Source: Stromatinia cepivora
Lineage: Eukaryota > Ascomycota > Leotiomycetes > Helotiales > Sclerotiniaceae
Direction: 5' to 3'
Assembly (NCBI GenBank): GCA_014898415.1
Contig: RCTD01000013.1
Location: 806,001-870,000 of the forward strand
Length of the DNA stretch: 64,000 bases
A model generated the notes under the pieces. It saw nothing but the letters and a program-made list of their open reading frames with translations, was not told the origin of the DNA and made no database searches. Position numbers and translations under genes: made by a program. Shown one piece after another: positions 1 to 10,444 of the stretch. The number at the start of each line of letters is the position of its first letter. The stretch's first letter is position 1.

Positions 1-2079
1 TCCATGCTGAAGCTGGTTCAGCAAGAAGTGCATGTGTAAGTACATAGTCGCCAGGAATTCGTACATTTGGCGCATGATCCAAGTCTGTAGTTGGTGGTGG
101 GACTACCCCTCTTCGACGACGTCGAATCTCAGGTTGCAGTAGTTTCTTCGAAATCGTCATGGTTGAGTCATCGATTTCCATGTCGGAGCCGAGGTCGGAA
201 AGCGCAGATGAGTCTGCATCGTCTTGTAATGCTGGATGTTGCCTGCTGGTATTGGGGCTGACAAGAACAGCTTCCCGCGGCGCACTAGCTACCTTTTGCA
301 TCACCAAAGGCACCTCATTTGATTGTTTGGCCTTCTCCAACTTCTCCTTTTCCCATAATGGTCCTCTTCTTCTACCTCCATGATTTCCTCGCTTCACATA
401 ACCTTGTCGTTTAGGTTTATAGCCAACGGAAGCAGGTTTCTCATCACGCACCACAACCGTATCTTCGTCAACTGATGTTGCATCAGTTTCTCCTGTTCCC
501 TCGCCCGAAGGTGAGGATGTAAAACTAGCTCTTCTAGATTCCGAAGCAGAACTTGGCAACGCGGTATTGCTGACACCTCCGTAGAACGAGGTAGGAGTAA
601 ATTCTTCCACCTTCACAATCAGTTGATTCTTCAATCGTTTCATCGTTTCCGATGGTGAAGCTGTTGGTTCCTCAGAGTCTCTCTTTCGTTTAAGTGTGCT
701 TGACCTTAATGGTCGGGACCTTCCGCGATCAATCTTTGGCTCTGGTACTCCCGGTGTCACTGGTTCTTCCCATTCAACTAAAAGGCTTTGTTGGAGTATA
801 TCTGAATCCGGGGAACTAGGCACCTCACATTCGTTCACCCCACGTAGAAGCCCCAATTGCGAACGTTCAATCCTTTGAGATGCCCGCCGTCTTTTCGGAG
901 TGGCCGCTAAAGAGTCTTCTCCGCTAGGCACTCGCTTTAATGATTTTGGTGGTGATAAAAGGTTGTCACCATTAGCTTCGGCTACCTTAGATCCGGGCAG
1001 AGTTAATTCTAATGAAGGTGAATCCATAGCAGAGGAACGTCCATTACGAGCCGAAGAAGCTGATCTACCCGACCTCGGAGGTAGCTTTCGTACTTGTGGC
1101 CGTAAATTGACATCAGGTGTCATCGATTCGGATCGTGATTCAGATACTGAGGAAGGGAGTCGTCGTCTGCGTCGAAGGCTATAACCGGGTGTATCGAGGG
1201 GTGTTGGCTCTTGTTCAATCGATAATTTGGGAATTGTCTCATTGCTATCATCAGTGTCCTGGGCCCATCCATTTTCGCGATTGTCTTCACAAGTCTTGCA
1301 TAAGCATTCGCAATTATCCTCGCCAAAATAGCTGTCTCCGTATGTGACCGTAATCTCCTCCCCAATTTCAATGTCCCTTACTGCGATAATTTCCATTCCG
1401 GCACTTCCAGTCGTCATCAAACGAGCATTTGCGCCACAATCGTGATTTGCGAATCGAGCTGGTCCTAGGAATAGTGATGCGGCCTTATTGCGACTTGACA
1501 TGACAATGCTAAAATCTCTGCGACTATGATTAATATGTGCTTCCTCCTCAGGTGTCATGACAACTTGAATGCCGCAAAGATATTTGACCACCTCTCCCTT
1601 CCTAATCTCCCTCCGTGCAACAATTGCCGCTTCATGTGTAACAACGGTATACCGATTCGTGCTCGAAACTTCGAATGGACAATCTGGGAGATAAATATTG
1701 ATATACTTCTTCAAATGGCGTCTAAAATCCTCCTTCTCTTTTTCCGACTTGAGACTTTGCTGGAATTTATTAAGACCTGGAAGTGCTAAAAGTTGCGCCT
1801 CTGCTTTTGTGGTGTTCTTTTCGATGATGACTGAATTTTGAAGGATTTTGGTCACATCTTCCTCTCTAACACCACGAGATGAATGGTATGCGATGCGATT
1901 TTTGCGAATATTGGTCCAATAGTAAACCTGTCGGCTAGTATTAGGAGAAGTTATAAATTTGAATACCATATGAGAAGGCTTACTTGGTCGACGAGCGCAT
2001 CTGTTAATATGTCGTCGTATGAACATAATTGAGCCAGGGTAAGTCGCTCCTTCTTCAATTGCTTTGTTTTTGGTGGCAT
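1..2079 (-). CDS. set9: Histone-lysine N-methyltransferase set9 (SUV4-20/KMT5 family), 3'-partial
   Basis: SET-domain enzyme expected to methylate histone H4 lysine 20. Exon 1 is 1984-2079 (32 codons, starting [18 protein letters not shown]); a 56-nt intron occupies 1928-1983 (GTAAGC..CTAAT..ACAG); exon 2 runs from 1927 off the left edge, giving 674 residues so far. Visible features are an N-terminal helical region ([20 protein letters not shown]), the SET core with the AdoMet/knot motif [13 protein letters not shown] near residue 187, a following GEEITVTYG, and a post-SET cysteine cluster NCECLCKTC. The rest is a long basic, Ser-rich tail with R/K clusters typical of fungal Set9. The start is the first ATG in a good context; an in-frame upstream ATG at 2256 would add an unrelated 59-residue hydrophobic leader, so I rejected it. 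It is head-to-head with the mitochondrial L14 gene. The C-terminus lies outside the window. Function is known for the family, not shown here. Confidence 0.92.
1928..1983 (-). other. Intron 1 of set9
   Basis: GTAAGC donor, CTAAT branch-like site and ACAG acceptor. Removing it joins ..DALVDQ to VYYWTNI.. in phase 0, matching the conserved N-terminus of fungal Set9. Confidence 0.85.
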
Positions 2080-2778
2080 TTTGACGATTGGAGTAGTATG
2101 TAAGGTAATGCAATGTGTACAGAAGTTAGGCCTACAAAGAAGCCAACATTCATGCCGAGAGAAGAGGAGGATAATGTTGTACGAAGATGCTGACAGGGAC
2201 TCGAGTAGATTGTTAAATATCCAAATGAGTGTATGGATGAACGGTTTGTAAATCAAAATATCAGAATGAATGATTTAAGTGGTTCGTCTCCTACGACAGA
2301 GATATTCGAGCCGGTTTTGTGACCTGTAATACATTCACTTCTTCCAAGCGGACGACTTTCCCCTCTAACTTTGCTTGCTTGAGTAGAATGAAGGAGAAGC
2401 AAATACTTATGTGCTGAACCTAAGAGTAACGTTATGAGGAATTTGAAAACTGGAGAACGCTGAAATGCTTCAAACGGTAAGAGAATGAGGAAAGAAAGTA
2501 GGCAGGAAAGAAATAATTGTTTCCTGTAAGATACATGATGACGTTCAATAGAGGATGAAGTATAAATTTCCACCCCTATTACCCAGTCTTAATAGGATAG
2601 GACAATAGATAAAAGAGGCTGGAAATAGAAACCTTGGATTATTGAGGCGTGGGTGAACTTCGCCTATACCGAATATAGACTAGTGTCCTAATAATTTGAT
2701 GATGAGAGATAGAGATAACAGGAATATCTGAGAGAGACACAGAGGTGAACCCCCTCCACCCATCGTATTGTCCACAAG
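2080..2778. promoter_or_regulatory. Divergent promoter between set9 and mitochondrial L14
   Basis: A 699-bp region between two head-to-head start codons. It contains no supported gene: short frames in it lack recognisable motifs. It presumably holds both promoters and 5' UTRs. A TATAAA-like stretch near 2820 lies inside the first L14 intron and is not the core promoter. Confidence 0.5.
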
Positions 2779-3535
2779 ATGATTCAATTAAAGGTACGAT
2801 GAAGTGTTCTCTTGCATACATATAAAATCCCCTCATTCTTTTTTACTCATTGCTTCAACTGTGGTTTGCGCATATACGAAATACCCTCAATGCTTTGGGC
2901 TCATTGCTTTCCTGGCGCATACATAGAATACCCTTGCTACTTTCCGCGCATTACTTCTATTGTGCTAACTCTTACAATATAGACGATGCTTAATTGCATC
3001 GACAATTCTGGTGCCGCAGTGGTAGAATGCGCCAAGGTCTTAAAAATGAAGAGGCATGCAAAGATTGGTTCGGACCCCTCTCAACCTTTTACATGACCCC
3101 CCTCACCAACATGCCCCCTCACCATCGCCCCTCTCGACCTCATACCATCAATCCTCGAGTCTGACCCCAATTTTCAGGAGATCGCATTATAGTCGTAGTA
3201 CAAAAGCAACGCAACTTCTCAGAATCCGGTCCCGGTGCAAGTGTTTCCACATCAGCGGCGAACAAGGTTAGAAGAGGAGATATTAGACATGCGGTCGTGG
3301 TTAGGACAGTTAAGAAATTACAGAGACCGGATGGAAGTGTTGTCAAATTCGACGATAATGCTTGTGTTTTGATTAACAAAGCTGGAGAGCCCATTGGAAC
3401 AAGATTAAATGGTTAGTTGTGTTGACTATCCCCAATTGTGTTTTCTCTGTTAACATTTTTTTAGGTGTGGTTGGCACAGAACTGAGAAAGATGAAGTGGT
3501 CAAAAATTCTATCACTGGCACCTATGCATCTGTAG
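2779..3535 (+). CDS. Mitochondrial large-subunit ribosomal protein uL14m (L14; yeast MRPL38)
   Basis: Component of the mitochondrial large ribosomal subunit, 134 residues. Exons are 2779-2793, 2983-3067, 3178-3411 and 3465-3535. Exon 1 is only 15 nt and encodes MIQLK, which joins in phase 0 to [19 protein letters not shown], the L14 signature. Exon 3 carries [12 protein letters not shown], the basic patch [17 protein letters not shown] and [19 protein letters not shown]; exon 4 ends with [20 protein letters not shown]. Length and motif order match bacterial and mitochondrial L14, which runs about 120-140 residues. Intron 2 has an unusual GTTCGG donor, but phase and protein continuity support it. 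Introns 1 and 3 have GTACGA/TATAG and GTTAGT/TTTAG borders. Its 3' end faces the RPB9 3' end across about 210 bp. Confidence 0.93.
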
Positions 3536-3743
3536 ATATCACTGTATGAAAAGGAATAAGTGTAGCATAGCAAACCCGGCGTTTTCAAGGAATCTGGCAA
3601 TGAAAATATATTCCCTCCCATATTGATTGACATGCCCCAGAAACTCATGACATTTTTTATGTATCCCCAATCCATGCGACAGACTCCATAAGCTTGTTCT
3701 CCTAAATAACAACGCCTTCCTCGAAACCGAAAACACCGGGGTA

Positions 3744-4436
3744 TCACTGGAAAATATGACCGCACCCGCAGCATACGTAGAAAAGTTTCTAAGACATCCC
3801 GTTAGCAGGGCTTAACAATGCTCATAAATGCTGTAGCTCACCATTCCTGTTTCTGCAGATCTCTGCTGAGATTGGAAAAATACAGCGTCCTCGTTCCTGC
3901 AAGCAGGACAAGTCTTATTGGATCGTGGAAGCTAGAACAAAAGAAAATTGACATGTCAGCGGATGTTTTTGAAGAGACCACAACAGCCGCCAGAACTTCC
4001 GCACAACTCTATCCATCAAATCTCCCCCTCCGTTTCCCACTATTAAACTTCTTCACACCCATTGTACTTGACGTCCTTCCCTCACAAATGACCACATGGC
4101 CGCATAAAAGACATAAGGGTAAACCCACAGTAGGATCAGATCCAACATCCTGAGTCACACCCGCGGTCTCACCAACGGCGTTATTGAGAATATTTCTGAA
4201 AACACAAGAGGAGACGGCTTCCTCTGAATATTGACAAGTACGGCATGCGAATTGTAGGCGGTGGGTATCGGGGTCCTCTTTTGGGTACAACATGTTTGAA
4301 CTAGAAAATGATTAGCAGATGCGACAAAATCTGTTGGGGGCACAGTGGGAGCTTACCATTCACTACAAAATCTAAAGGTGATTTGTTCCTCATTCTTCTT
4401 GTGCTCTTCGCCTGAACTGGATGATGGAGATGCCAT
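3744..4436 (-). CDS. RPB9: DNA-directed RNA polymerase II subunit RPB9
   Basis: Small zinc-ribbon subunit of RNA polymerase II, involved in start-site choice, elongation and transcript cleavage; 128 residues here. Exons in transcription order are 4357-4436, 4129-4300, 3842-3931 and 3744-3788. The N-terminal ribbon reads FRFCSECSNMLYPKEDPD with CRTCQYSEEA. The linker GETAGVTQDVGSDPT is spliced to LPRSNKTCPACRNEDAVFF, then SQQRSAETGM is spliced to KLFYVCCGCGHIFQ, giving the second Cys4 ribbon (CPAC..CCGC). All four zinc cysteine pairs are present, and length is normal for the family. Without splicing, the frame after DPT runs through intron 2 and looks like a different C-terminus. The gene is head-to-head with ESS1/PIN1. 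Confidence 0.94.
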
Positions 4437-4943
4437 GATGATATTTCTTTGAAAGAGTTTAAGATGTCGATGATCTTGTCGCAATAGATAAATCGTAATA
4501 ATTCCCGTAAACGAATCTCGTTATTTGAATCCTGGAAGTTGTTGAAGTCGATAATGTAATCGTGGAAGAAATAAATCCTATTTTTTTTTTTGGATATTGT
4601 AATGGATTTCGTTGCGTCGCGTTGATGAGAAATGTCGATGATTATGGCTTGGGTGGATTTCGATGTGGATTTGGCTAGAACTATTTTGTGATCCTAGTCA
4701 ATGAAATTCCAACCGTTTACTAAAGAAAGGAACCCCGCCCGCCACTAAACTTAATTCGATCCACCCTGTGACCAAGACGCTATCTTCCAGTTAATGCTTC
4801 ACGCCCCTTCCTCTTAAAAAATACAATCAAAAATCAAGTGTACAAATACAATCACAGAAATCTATAGCAAAGGGCTCATCGTCTTCATCACAAATTTGAA
4901 TCATTTGATTTGTAGCACATTAAAATCTAAAAACAGTTACACA
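4437..4943. promoter_or_regulatory. Shared bidirectional promoter of RPB9 and ESS1/PIN1
   Basis: A 507-bp region separates the two divergent start codons. No supported ORF lies inside. It includes a T-run near 4571-4581 and a pyrimidine-rich leader before each gene. Shared control is inferred from arrangement only. Confidence 0.5.
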
Positions 4944-5753
4944 ATGGTAAAGTTTTCCCTTGGTTGAATGTTTACTTTCCTTTTAGATTATTACTCTTGT
5001 TAAATGTTTACTTTCGTTTCGAACAATTTGACTCCATAGTATAATGCAATTGAGCTTTACTGACCCCATTCATAGGCAGACGCAGGTCTACCAGCAGGAT
5101 GGGAAGTTCGCACATCGAAATCTAAGAACATTCCCTACTATTTCAACGAAGCCCAAACCATATCAAGCTGGGAACCTCCAGCAAACACTGATACCGAAAA
5201 GTTGAAGGCATATATGGCTGAGAACTACAGCGTTTCGGAGATTGGGGATGGTGCTAATGGTCAAGATGAAAACCATGGAAAGATTAGAGCTAGCCATTTA
5301 CTGGTTAAGCATAAGGGTAGTAGGCGACCGAGCAGTTGGCGCGAGGTTAGTTTTCAAAAAGCTGTTTCCTTATTCCTTTTCCTTTCCGGCATTTAAATCT
5401 CGTATGTGTGATTAGTGTTTGTCTAATAAAAGCTTCAGGCTGAAATTACACGCACAAAGGAGGAGGCCATGAGTATTATTCTTCAACATGAAGCTCATAT
5501 TCGTTCTGGTTCAACATCATTGGGGGACCTCGCTGTTAGGGAATCCGATTGTAGCTCAGCTCGCAAGATGGGAGATCTTGGTTTCTTTGGAAGAGGGGAT
5601 ATGCAGAAAGAGTTTGAGGAAGCAGCTTTTGCCTTAAAGCCAGGTGAAGTTAGCCACGTGGTTGAAACTGCTTCTGGTTTGCATTTGATTGAAAGGTCAG
5701 TTTTCAATTGCGAATCCAAGCTTTCCTTACTAATCTTTCTCAGACTTGCGTGA
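4944..5753 (+). CDS. Parvulin-type peptidyl-prolyl cis-trans isomerase with WW domain (ESS1/PIN1)
   Basis: Nuclear phospho-Ser/Thr-Pro prolyl isomerase, known in the family to act on the RNA polymerase II CTD; 179 residues. Exons are 4944-4946, 5076-5345, 5439-5695 and 5744-5753. Exon 1 contains only the ATG; intron 1 is 129 nt (GTAAAG..CTGAC..CATAG). The WW domain (about residues 6-38) reads [20 protein letters not shown] with the second Trp in SSWEPP. The catalytic domain shows [20 protein letters not shown], then [20 protein letters not shown] and [20 protein letters not shown], ending LIERLA. The phosphate-binding basic loop ([12 protein letters not shown]) and the histidine of ASHLLVKH are present. 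A long non-conserved linker between the WW and PPIase domains is normal for fungi. The gene is divergent from RPB9. Confidence 0.94.
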
Positions 5754-6993
5754 TTTGATTTCGAAAATTGATGCATGGAAAGAATATCAGAATTCCTCCT
5801 TGCGAGGTTCTATCCAGACATGATTTGATGCGAAATTACATGGTGACTAAAATGGGTCTACCATGAAGGAATGATTCACAGGAGTTGCTGTTTAGTAGGC
5901 AAACAACCCGATTAGAAATACCATTTACGCTGTACTACAATCAATCTTCCATTTTTTACTGCTCGAGCGACTGTGACTACCTAGCCTTATAGCACTTTTC
6001 AATGTTCCAATTCAGATCTAACAATCAAATGGCCTGAATGTCTAAGTAATTCCCAATGTTCGACAACTAGTTCAGATGTTATTAATTTCCAATGTTCTAC
6101 GAGTAGTTCAGATGCCATAATTAAAGAGCCTGAATGTTGTAGCACTTTTCAACATCCCAACTCAAATCTAAAAATCAAATGACCCGAATATTTCCCAATA
6201 TCTCAATTCGAATTTAAAAATCAAAGAATTTGAATATATATCCATAGTTCCTTTTGGACGTTCCAATCCAAATTCAATAATCAATTGATATTTTTGACCC
6301 TGGATACCTACCTCATAACATTTTCCAATATCCTGATGTAAGTATGATAATGGAATGGTCTGATCTTTTGGTTTTAGAGGTTCAGGTCCATACTTTAGAA
6401 TCTGGATACTAGATACTAGGAATATACTCAAGCATTTGGTACTCGATTTGTTTTACTCGTTGGGTGTTGTGATATTGTGATGTTGTATTATATGTTAGTC
6501 TCAGGAGTACTAGTAGAAGTAGAAATACCACCGTTCACCTCAATCTCCATTTGTGTGAGTGAGTGTAAAGTTTGATTTTTACATGTAGTAAGATCTTACC
6601 TACCTAGTAGGTAGTTATAGATGAAAGATTCTGGGGAATTTTTGATAGAGAAGGGTTGGGTATTGAGTTTCTCGGGCCACTCTGTTGTGGAAAGGGGTAT
6701 ATTCATCATATAGTAATTAGTAGTAGTAAATTCATAATCGATTTGATCTAACTATAGCTAAGGCTACGCGGACCATGCGATTCACCGATGGCATGTACAT
6801 TATAAGGTTATAAGATTATATAGGAAAAAGAAAATTAGTATAAACAAATAACCTGTAACTACCAGGGAGATTCCCGAGTGCCTATGGTAAGAACCCGTAA
6901 CGTCAAGCATATTCGTCATAGAATAAAAATAACTAAACCCATAATCCATACCTTCCCCCCTCATCCACACCCCCCTCTAACCCTCCCCCAAAA
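5754..6993. other. Intergenic region with a degenerate repeat block
   Basis: 1.24 kb between the 3' ends of ESS1 and POL4. About 5985-6420 holds a degenerate repeated unit (separate entry). The rest, including the T/A-rich 6430-6990, shows no supported gene. A frame at 6168-6431 on the minus strand is a by-product of the repeat. Confidence 0.5.
5985..6420. repeat. Degenerate tandem repeat, units about 60-130 bp
   Basis: A motif of the form CTTTTCAAtgTtCCAAtTCAgATcTAAcAATCAAATGgCCtGAATgT recurs with variation, for example starting near 5995 and 6143, with shorter partial copies near 6055, 6090, 6194 and 6255. Many differences are C/T or A/G. On the minus strand the units read as repeated short peptides containing SELxxEHWKxL, which may be accidental. 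A related copy lies at 22,203-22,262, so the family is dispersed as well as tandem. Confidence 0.6.
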
Positions 6994-9003
6994 TTAACCC
7001 GTACACCTCTCCCACGGCTCCCTCCACTCCAACCCCACGCCCCTAAAAACCGCCATCTCCTTTTCCCTCAACTTTCCCTCCCCACTCCCCTCCACACACC
7101 CCTCTAAATCAATCCACTCCCCCGTCCTCCGATCCCGTATCCCACTACTATCAAACCTCCAACTTTTCTTCTCTTTAAAATATTTCCTTAAATCTCTCTG
7201 GAAAGTTGTTCCGCCCGACCAACCAATTATCGCTGCTCCTGCTGTTTTCCAGGGTGTTATAATGATATCGACTCTTCTGTGAATATTTGGATTTTTGATT
7301 TTGGGTGGTTTAGTTTGAGATGTAGAGGGATGAGAGGGGGATTGAGAGGGTTGGGGAAAATTAATATCCTGCCAAACAACCAGAGCTTTGTCCAGGGTAT
7401 CAAAACCTCCATGACTTCTTTCACCCTCCGCACGACTCAAATCCACTGCATATTGTCCTCTCTCCGAATTCCGCAGCGATTCTAACAAGACATTCGTTAT
7501 CCATCCTAAATCCTCCAATCGTCCCGTTAATTCCGACACGAAATTGAACGTGGATTTTTCATCCGGATGCGTAAGTACAATATCCACATCTCCACAATTT
7601 TCTTTTCCTCTCCTGTATCCTCCTACTATAACCATTTGATACCCTTTATCAATTTTCCTCGCTTCAGAAAGAACAATCGAGCCAATTTCTTCGACTTCAG
7701 CACGGGGAATCGGAAGGAGAAACTCATCGTAGTATTTTACGCCGATTTGTTGGACGCGCGTTAGTCTGCCCCAGCCATATTCGATGATATCGTCAAGATC
7801 GCGCCAGCCTTTTTTATCGTAGAAATCGCGGGCGGTGGCATCGCCTGCGCCCCAGATATTGTAGAAGAGGCGAAGAACTTGCATGCGTGGGTTATTTTGG
7901 AATTCGATGACTTCATCTATGGTGCCTGTACTTTGGTATTGGAGGAAGAGATTTGCGATTTTTTGGTCGCAGCCGGGGAGACGGATGACTTCGTTGGGCG
8001 AGGTGAAGGTATAGGGGTATGCGGCTATTGAGGCAATAGAGGTACTGTATGCGCGAACGCCGATTTGATCGCCGTCTAGAAGACGTTTTAATTTGATGGA
8101 TTGGAGTTGGGTGAGGAAATCATCGTTGGGTGATGTCAATGGAGTGGGTCGTTCGCAGGAGTAATGTGTTTTGAGATATTCTGGTAGAGGTGGATAATGC
8201 TCAGGATCGTCATGTTCCGAGGTGGTTTGTGTGAGAAGCGTGGGCCGGGTGAGTGGCTTGCTTGATTGCTGGTGTCGATAATGGCGATTATATTTGGGAT
8301 TTGGAGAGCTTTTAGGATCGGCTGCCGCGCGAGTTAGAATATCTGACGGGAGAAAGTTTGGTGGTTCCATTATTCGTCGTCCTTCGTATATCAGGTAGTT
8401 ATCCATTGGAAGCAACTTGCCCTCTCTTACTGAATCGAAAAACCAATCTTTCTTCAAAACTTTGAAAGTATTTCGAACATTCAGAGTATCTGGCATTTTG
8501 AGACCGTGTTGAACTTTGACAGTATCTTGTCCATATCTACTTCCAGTCGGGGCAGGGGAACTCGTCCCGTCAGCTGACTTCAGCTTTTTCCTGGTCATTC
8601 CCTCATTCTCTTCTTCCTCGTCTTCATCTTCTTCTTCACTGGAACTAAGTTCAATGACTTCATCCCCATTTTCATTAAATGTACTTTTTCGCGCCTGCTT
8701 CTTCTTTCCATTTCCAGCTTTCCTCTTCTTTCCCGCGACTTCTTTCACCTCAGACTTCACTTCCTCCAACTTCTCTGTCTTTTTCTCAATATTCGTGACA
8801 TCAACTGTCATAAACTTTAGCTTCCTCAACTCAAATTCCACTCTCGCCTTTGTGGGAATCTTTGTAAGTCCCACCTGGGCTTCCTGGACTGTGTATCGTA
8901 AAGCATTAAACTTATCCAATCCATCTTCCAAGTCTTTTATTTCCTTATCATCAAGTAGAAATCTAAAAACGTATGTAGGAGGGAATTGAAATGTCGATGA
9001 CAT
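6994..9003 (-). CDS. POL4: DNA polymerase X family (Pol IV / mu-type), DNA end-joining polymerase
   Basis: Family X DNA polymerase, used in the family for gap filling in base-excision repair and end joining; 669 residues in one exon. The N-terminal BRCT-like region ends with TFKVLKKDWFFDSVREGKLL. It is interrupted by a Lys-rich, then acidic low-complexity linker (SSSEEEDEDEEEENEG). A helix-hairpin-helix 8-kDa region follows, then the palm with VVGGYRRGKENCGDVDIVLT, where the metal-binding Asp pair is D472/D474, and a third Asp in HRRVDIII (about D579). GWSGGTTFQRDLR is the Pol mu/TdT/Pol IV counterpart of the Pol beta YFTG loop. The start was taken at MSSTFQFPPTYVF (9003). The frame stays open to an ATG at 9183, but those 60 residues look unrelated. 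Length is normal for fungal Pol4. Confidence 0.9.
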   Translation of the reverse strand: MSSTFQFPPTYVFRFLLDDKEIKDLEDGLDKFNALRYTVQEAQVGLTKIPTKARVEFELRKLKFMTVDVTNIEKKTEKLEEVKSEVKEVAGKKRKAGNGKKKQARKSTFNENGDEVIELSSSEEEDEDEEEENEGMTRKKLKSADGTSSPAPTGSRYGQDTVKVQHGLKMPDTLNVRNTFKVLKKDWFFDSVREGKLLPMDNYLIYEGRRIMEPPNFLPSDILTRAAADPKSSPNPKYNRHYRHQQSSKPLTRPTLLTQTTSEHDDPEHYPPLPEYLKTHYSCERPTPLTSPNDDFLTQLQSIKLKRLLDGDQIGVRAYSTSIASIAAYPYTFTSPNEVIRLPGCDQKIANLFLQYQSTGTIDEVIEFQNNPRMQVLRLFYNIWGAGDATARDFYDKKGWRDLDDIIEYGWGRLTRVQQIGVKYYDEFLLPIPRAEVEEIGSIVLSEARKIDKGYQMVIVGGYRRGKENCGDVDIVLTHPDEKSTFNFVSELTGRLEDLGWITNVLLESLRNSERGQYAVDLSRAEGERSHGGFDTLDKALVVWQDINFPQPSQSPSHPSTSQTKPPKIKNPNIHRRVDIIITPWKTAGAAIIGWSGGTTFQRDLRKYFKEKKSWRFDSSGIRDRRTGEWIDLEGCVEGSGEGKLREKEMAVFRGVGLEWREPWERCTG

Positions 9004-9497
9004 TTTGAAGAATTGTTGTTCATCGGACACTTGGCAATGTGGTTTGTAGAAGCCGAAGGGGAAAGAGATCTTGGCGCAACTTAAATAGATGACGTCCTCA
9101 AGTAAGGGAATAGCCAGAACGATCAATCGCTTATGAGAAGAATAAGAAAGTGAATTGAAGAAAACCGTATTTCCATAGCGCATATGTTCGAGATGAACTG
9201 TTTGAGTTGGGTATTGAGATGATTGTTACAAAGAGGGCGAGCTGGCTAGCTTTAAGGTTGAATCACGTATGACGATAACAGCCAGAGCTCAGGCAAGCTT
9301 CTTTATGAAGCACAGTAAGAAAATCTCCTATCAATCAGAATAACTTAAAATCCCTACTTAAAGATGGGGTTTTTATCAACCCAATGAATCTGATGAGCTA
9401 TTCACATAAAAGAGCCGTATAAATGAGGTCCATGAGGGGTATTAGATGAACTACCTACATACCTACTGTATTAAAATATGGAAGAAGCTCCATTCGC
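9004..9497. other. Intergenic, upstream of POL4 and downstream of SRP102
   Basis: About 490 bp. It presumably contains the POL4 promoter and the SRP102 3' UTR. No further gene is supported. Confidence 0.4.
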
Positions 9498-10444
9498 TTA
9501 TAATCTGTTAGCTACCCACCTCCACCAAGCATCAACTGATCCACCATCGGACCCAATGACATTACCACCAGCTACTTCAACAGAAATGTTGAACTCCTCC
9601 ATTTGTGAAAATTTGAACTCGCTAGAACCCATTTCTCCAAGCCATTCATCTTTATCTTCGTCCTCTTCTGTAGACATTCCGGAATCAAGTAGACCTTTTG
9701 ATCTCGAAACTCTAACTTTGGTAATTTCTCTTTCTAAACTACTCTTAACCAATGCGGCCGGAAGAGCAGTAAAAAGATCCATCTTATTGGCAGCGATGAG
9801 TAGCGGCAGTTCTTTAGGTGCCTTTGTAGTGGTTTTTCCATCCATGAGCCTTTGCATGAGAAGGAGTAGATCGTGTAGATAATCCGCAGCCTCTCTTAAA
9901 CCCTCATCTCCAGCACCCAATGTAGTGGCATCAACTTGATATATTACACCTCGAAGGTTTTGAGAAGTTGTAAGGTTTTCGAATGTATGATGTCGCAGTT
10001 TTCCATGGCCGGGAGTATCAATTAAGATGAACTTCTTATGCACTTGATTTGTTGGATCGTTGACTGATCGATATTTGTTCGAAGCAGCTATTGTATCAAC
10101 CGGCAGAGAACATTCAGCAGATGAAGTCGTCTGAGAAGTATGAGTAGTAGCAGGTTTATTCTCTCGCTCAAACTATTATCAATTATCAGTGTTTGTAATG
10201 ACAAACTGCTCACCTCATGCGACAATATATCTTCTTTTGAATTACTTACAAGAGTAAGAAGCGCGGTCTTTCCTGAACCGCTTGGTCCAATTAACAAGAT
10301 AGAGGGTAAGCTTGTGAAACCCGTTGCACGGAAGACAACAGAGTGGAGGAATATTGGTATTGAAAGGACTAGGATAAATGCGATGATCAAACCCAAAGGC
10401 GAGGGGTTCAAAAGAGCATGAACCCAATCCTGTGAAGAAGACAT
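9498..10444 (-). CDS. SRP102: Signal recognition particle receptor subunit beta (SRP102)
   Basis: Membrane-anchored small GTPase of the ER SRP receptor, which tethers the alpha subunit and helps dock ribosome-nascent-chain complexes; 289 residues. Exon 1 is 10250-10444 (65 codons) and exon 2 is 9498-10172; the 77-nt intron has a GTAAGT donor and ATAG acceptor. Residues about 17-36 form one hydrophobic membrane anchor (GLIIAFILVLSIPIFLHSVV). The P-loop GPSGSGKTALL is at 53-63, immediately before the splice to FERENKPATTHTSQTTSS, which supplies the switch I threonine. DTPGH (117-121) is G3 and ANKMD (193-197) is G4. The C-terminus is WWRWVANRL. Length fits the family. Divergent from AKR1. Confidence 0.93.

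Noticed and set aside
4009..4128. Alternative RPB9 C-terminus (VGLPLCLLCGHVVI..)
   Set aside because: This is read-through of intron 2. The true continuation LPRSNKTCPAC starts at 3931.
6168..6431. 87-codon minus-strand frame
   Set aside because: Product of the degenerate repeat, without codon or family support.
8516..8989. Ser/Phe-rich 157-codon plus-strand frame
   Set aside because: It is antisense to the Lys/acidic linker of POL4; its composition is the mirror of the real gene.
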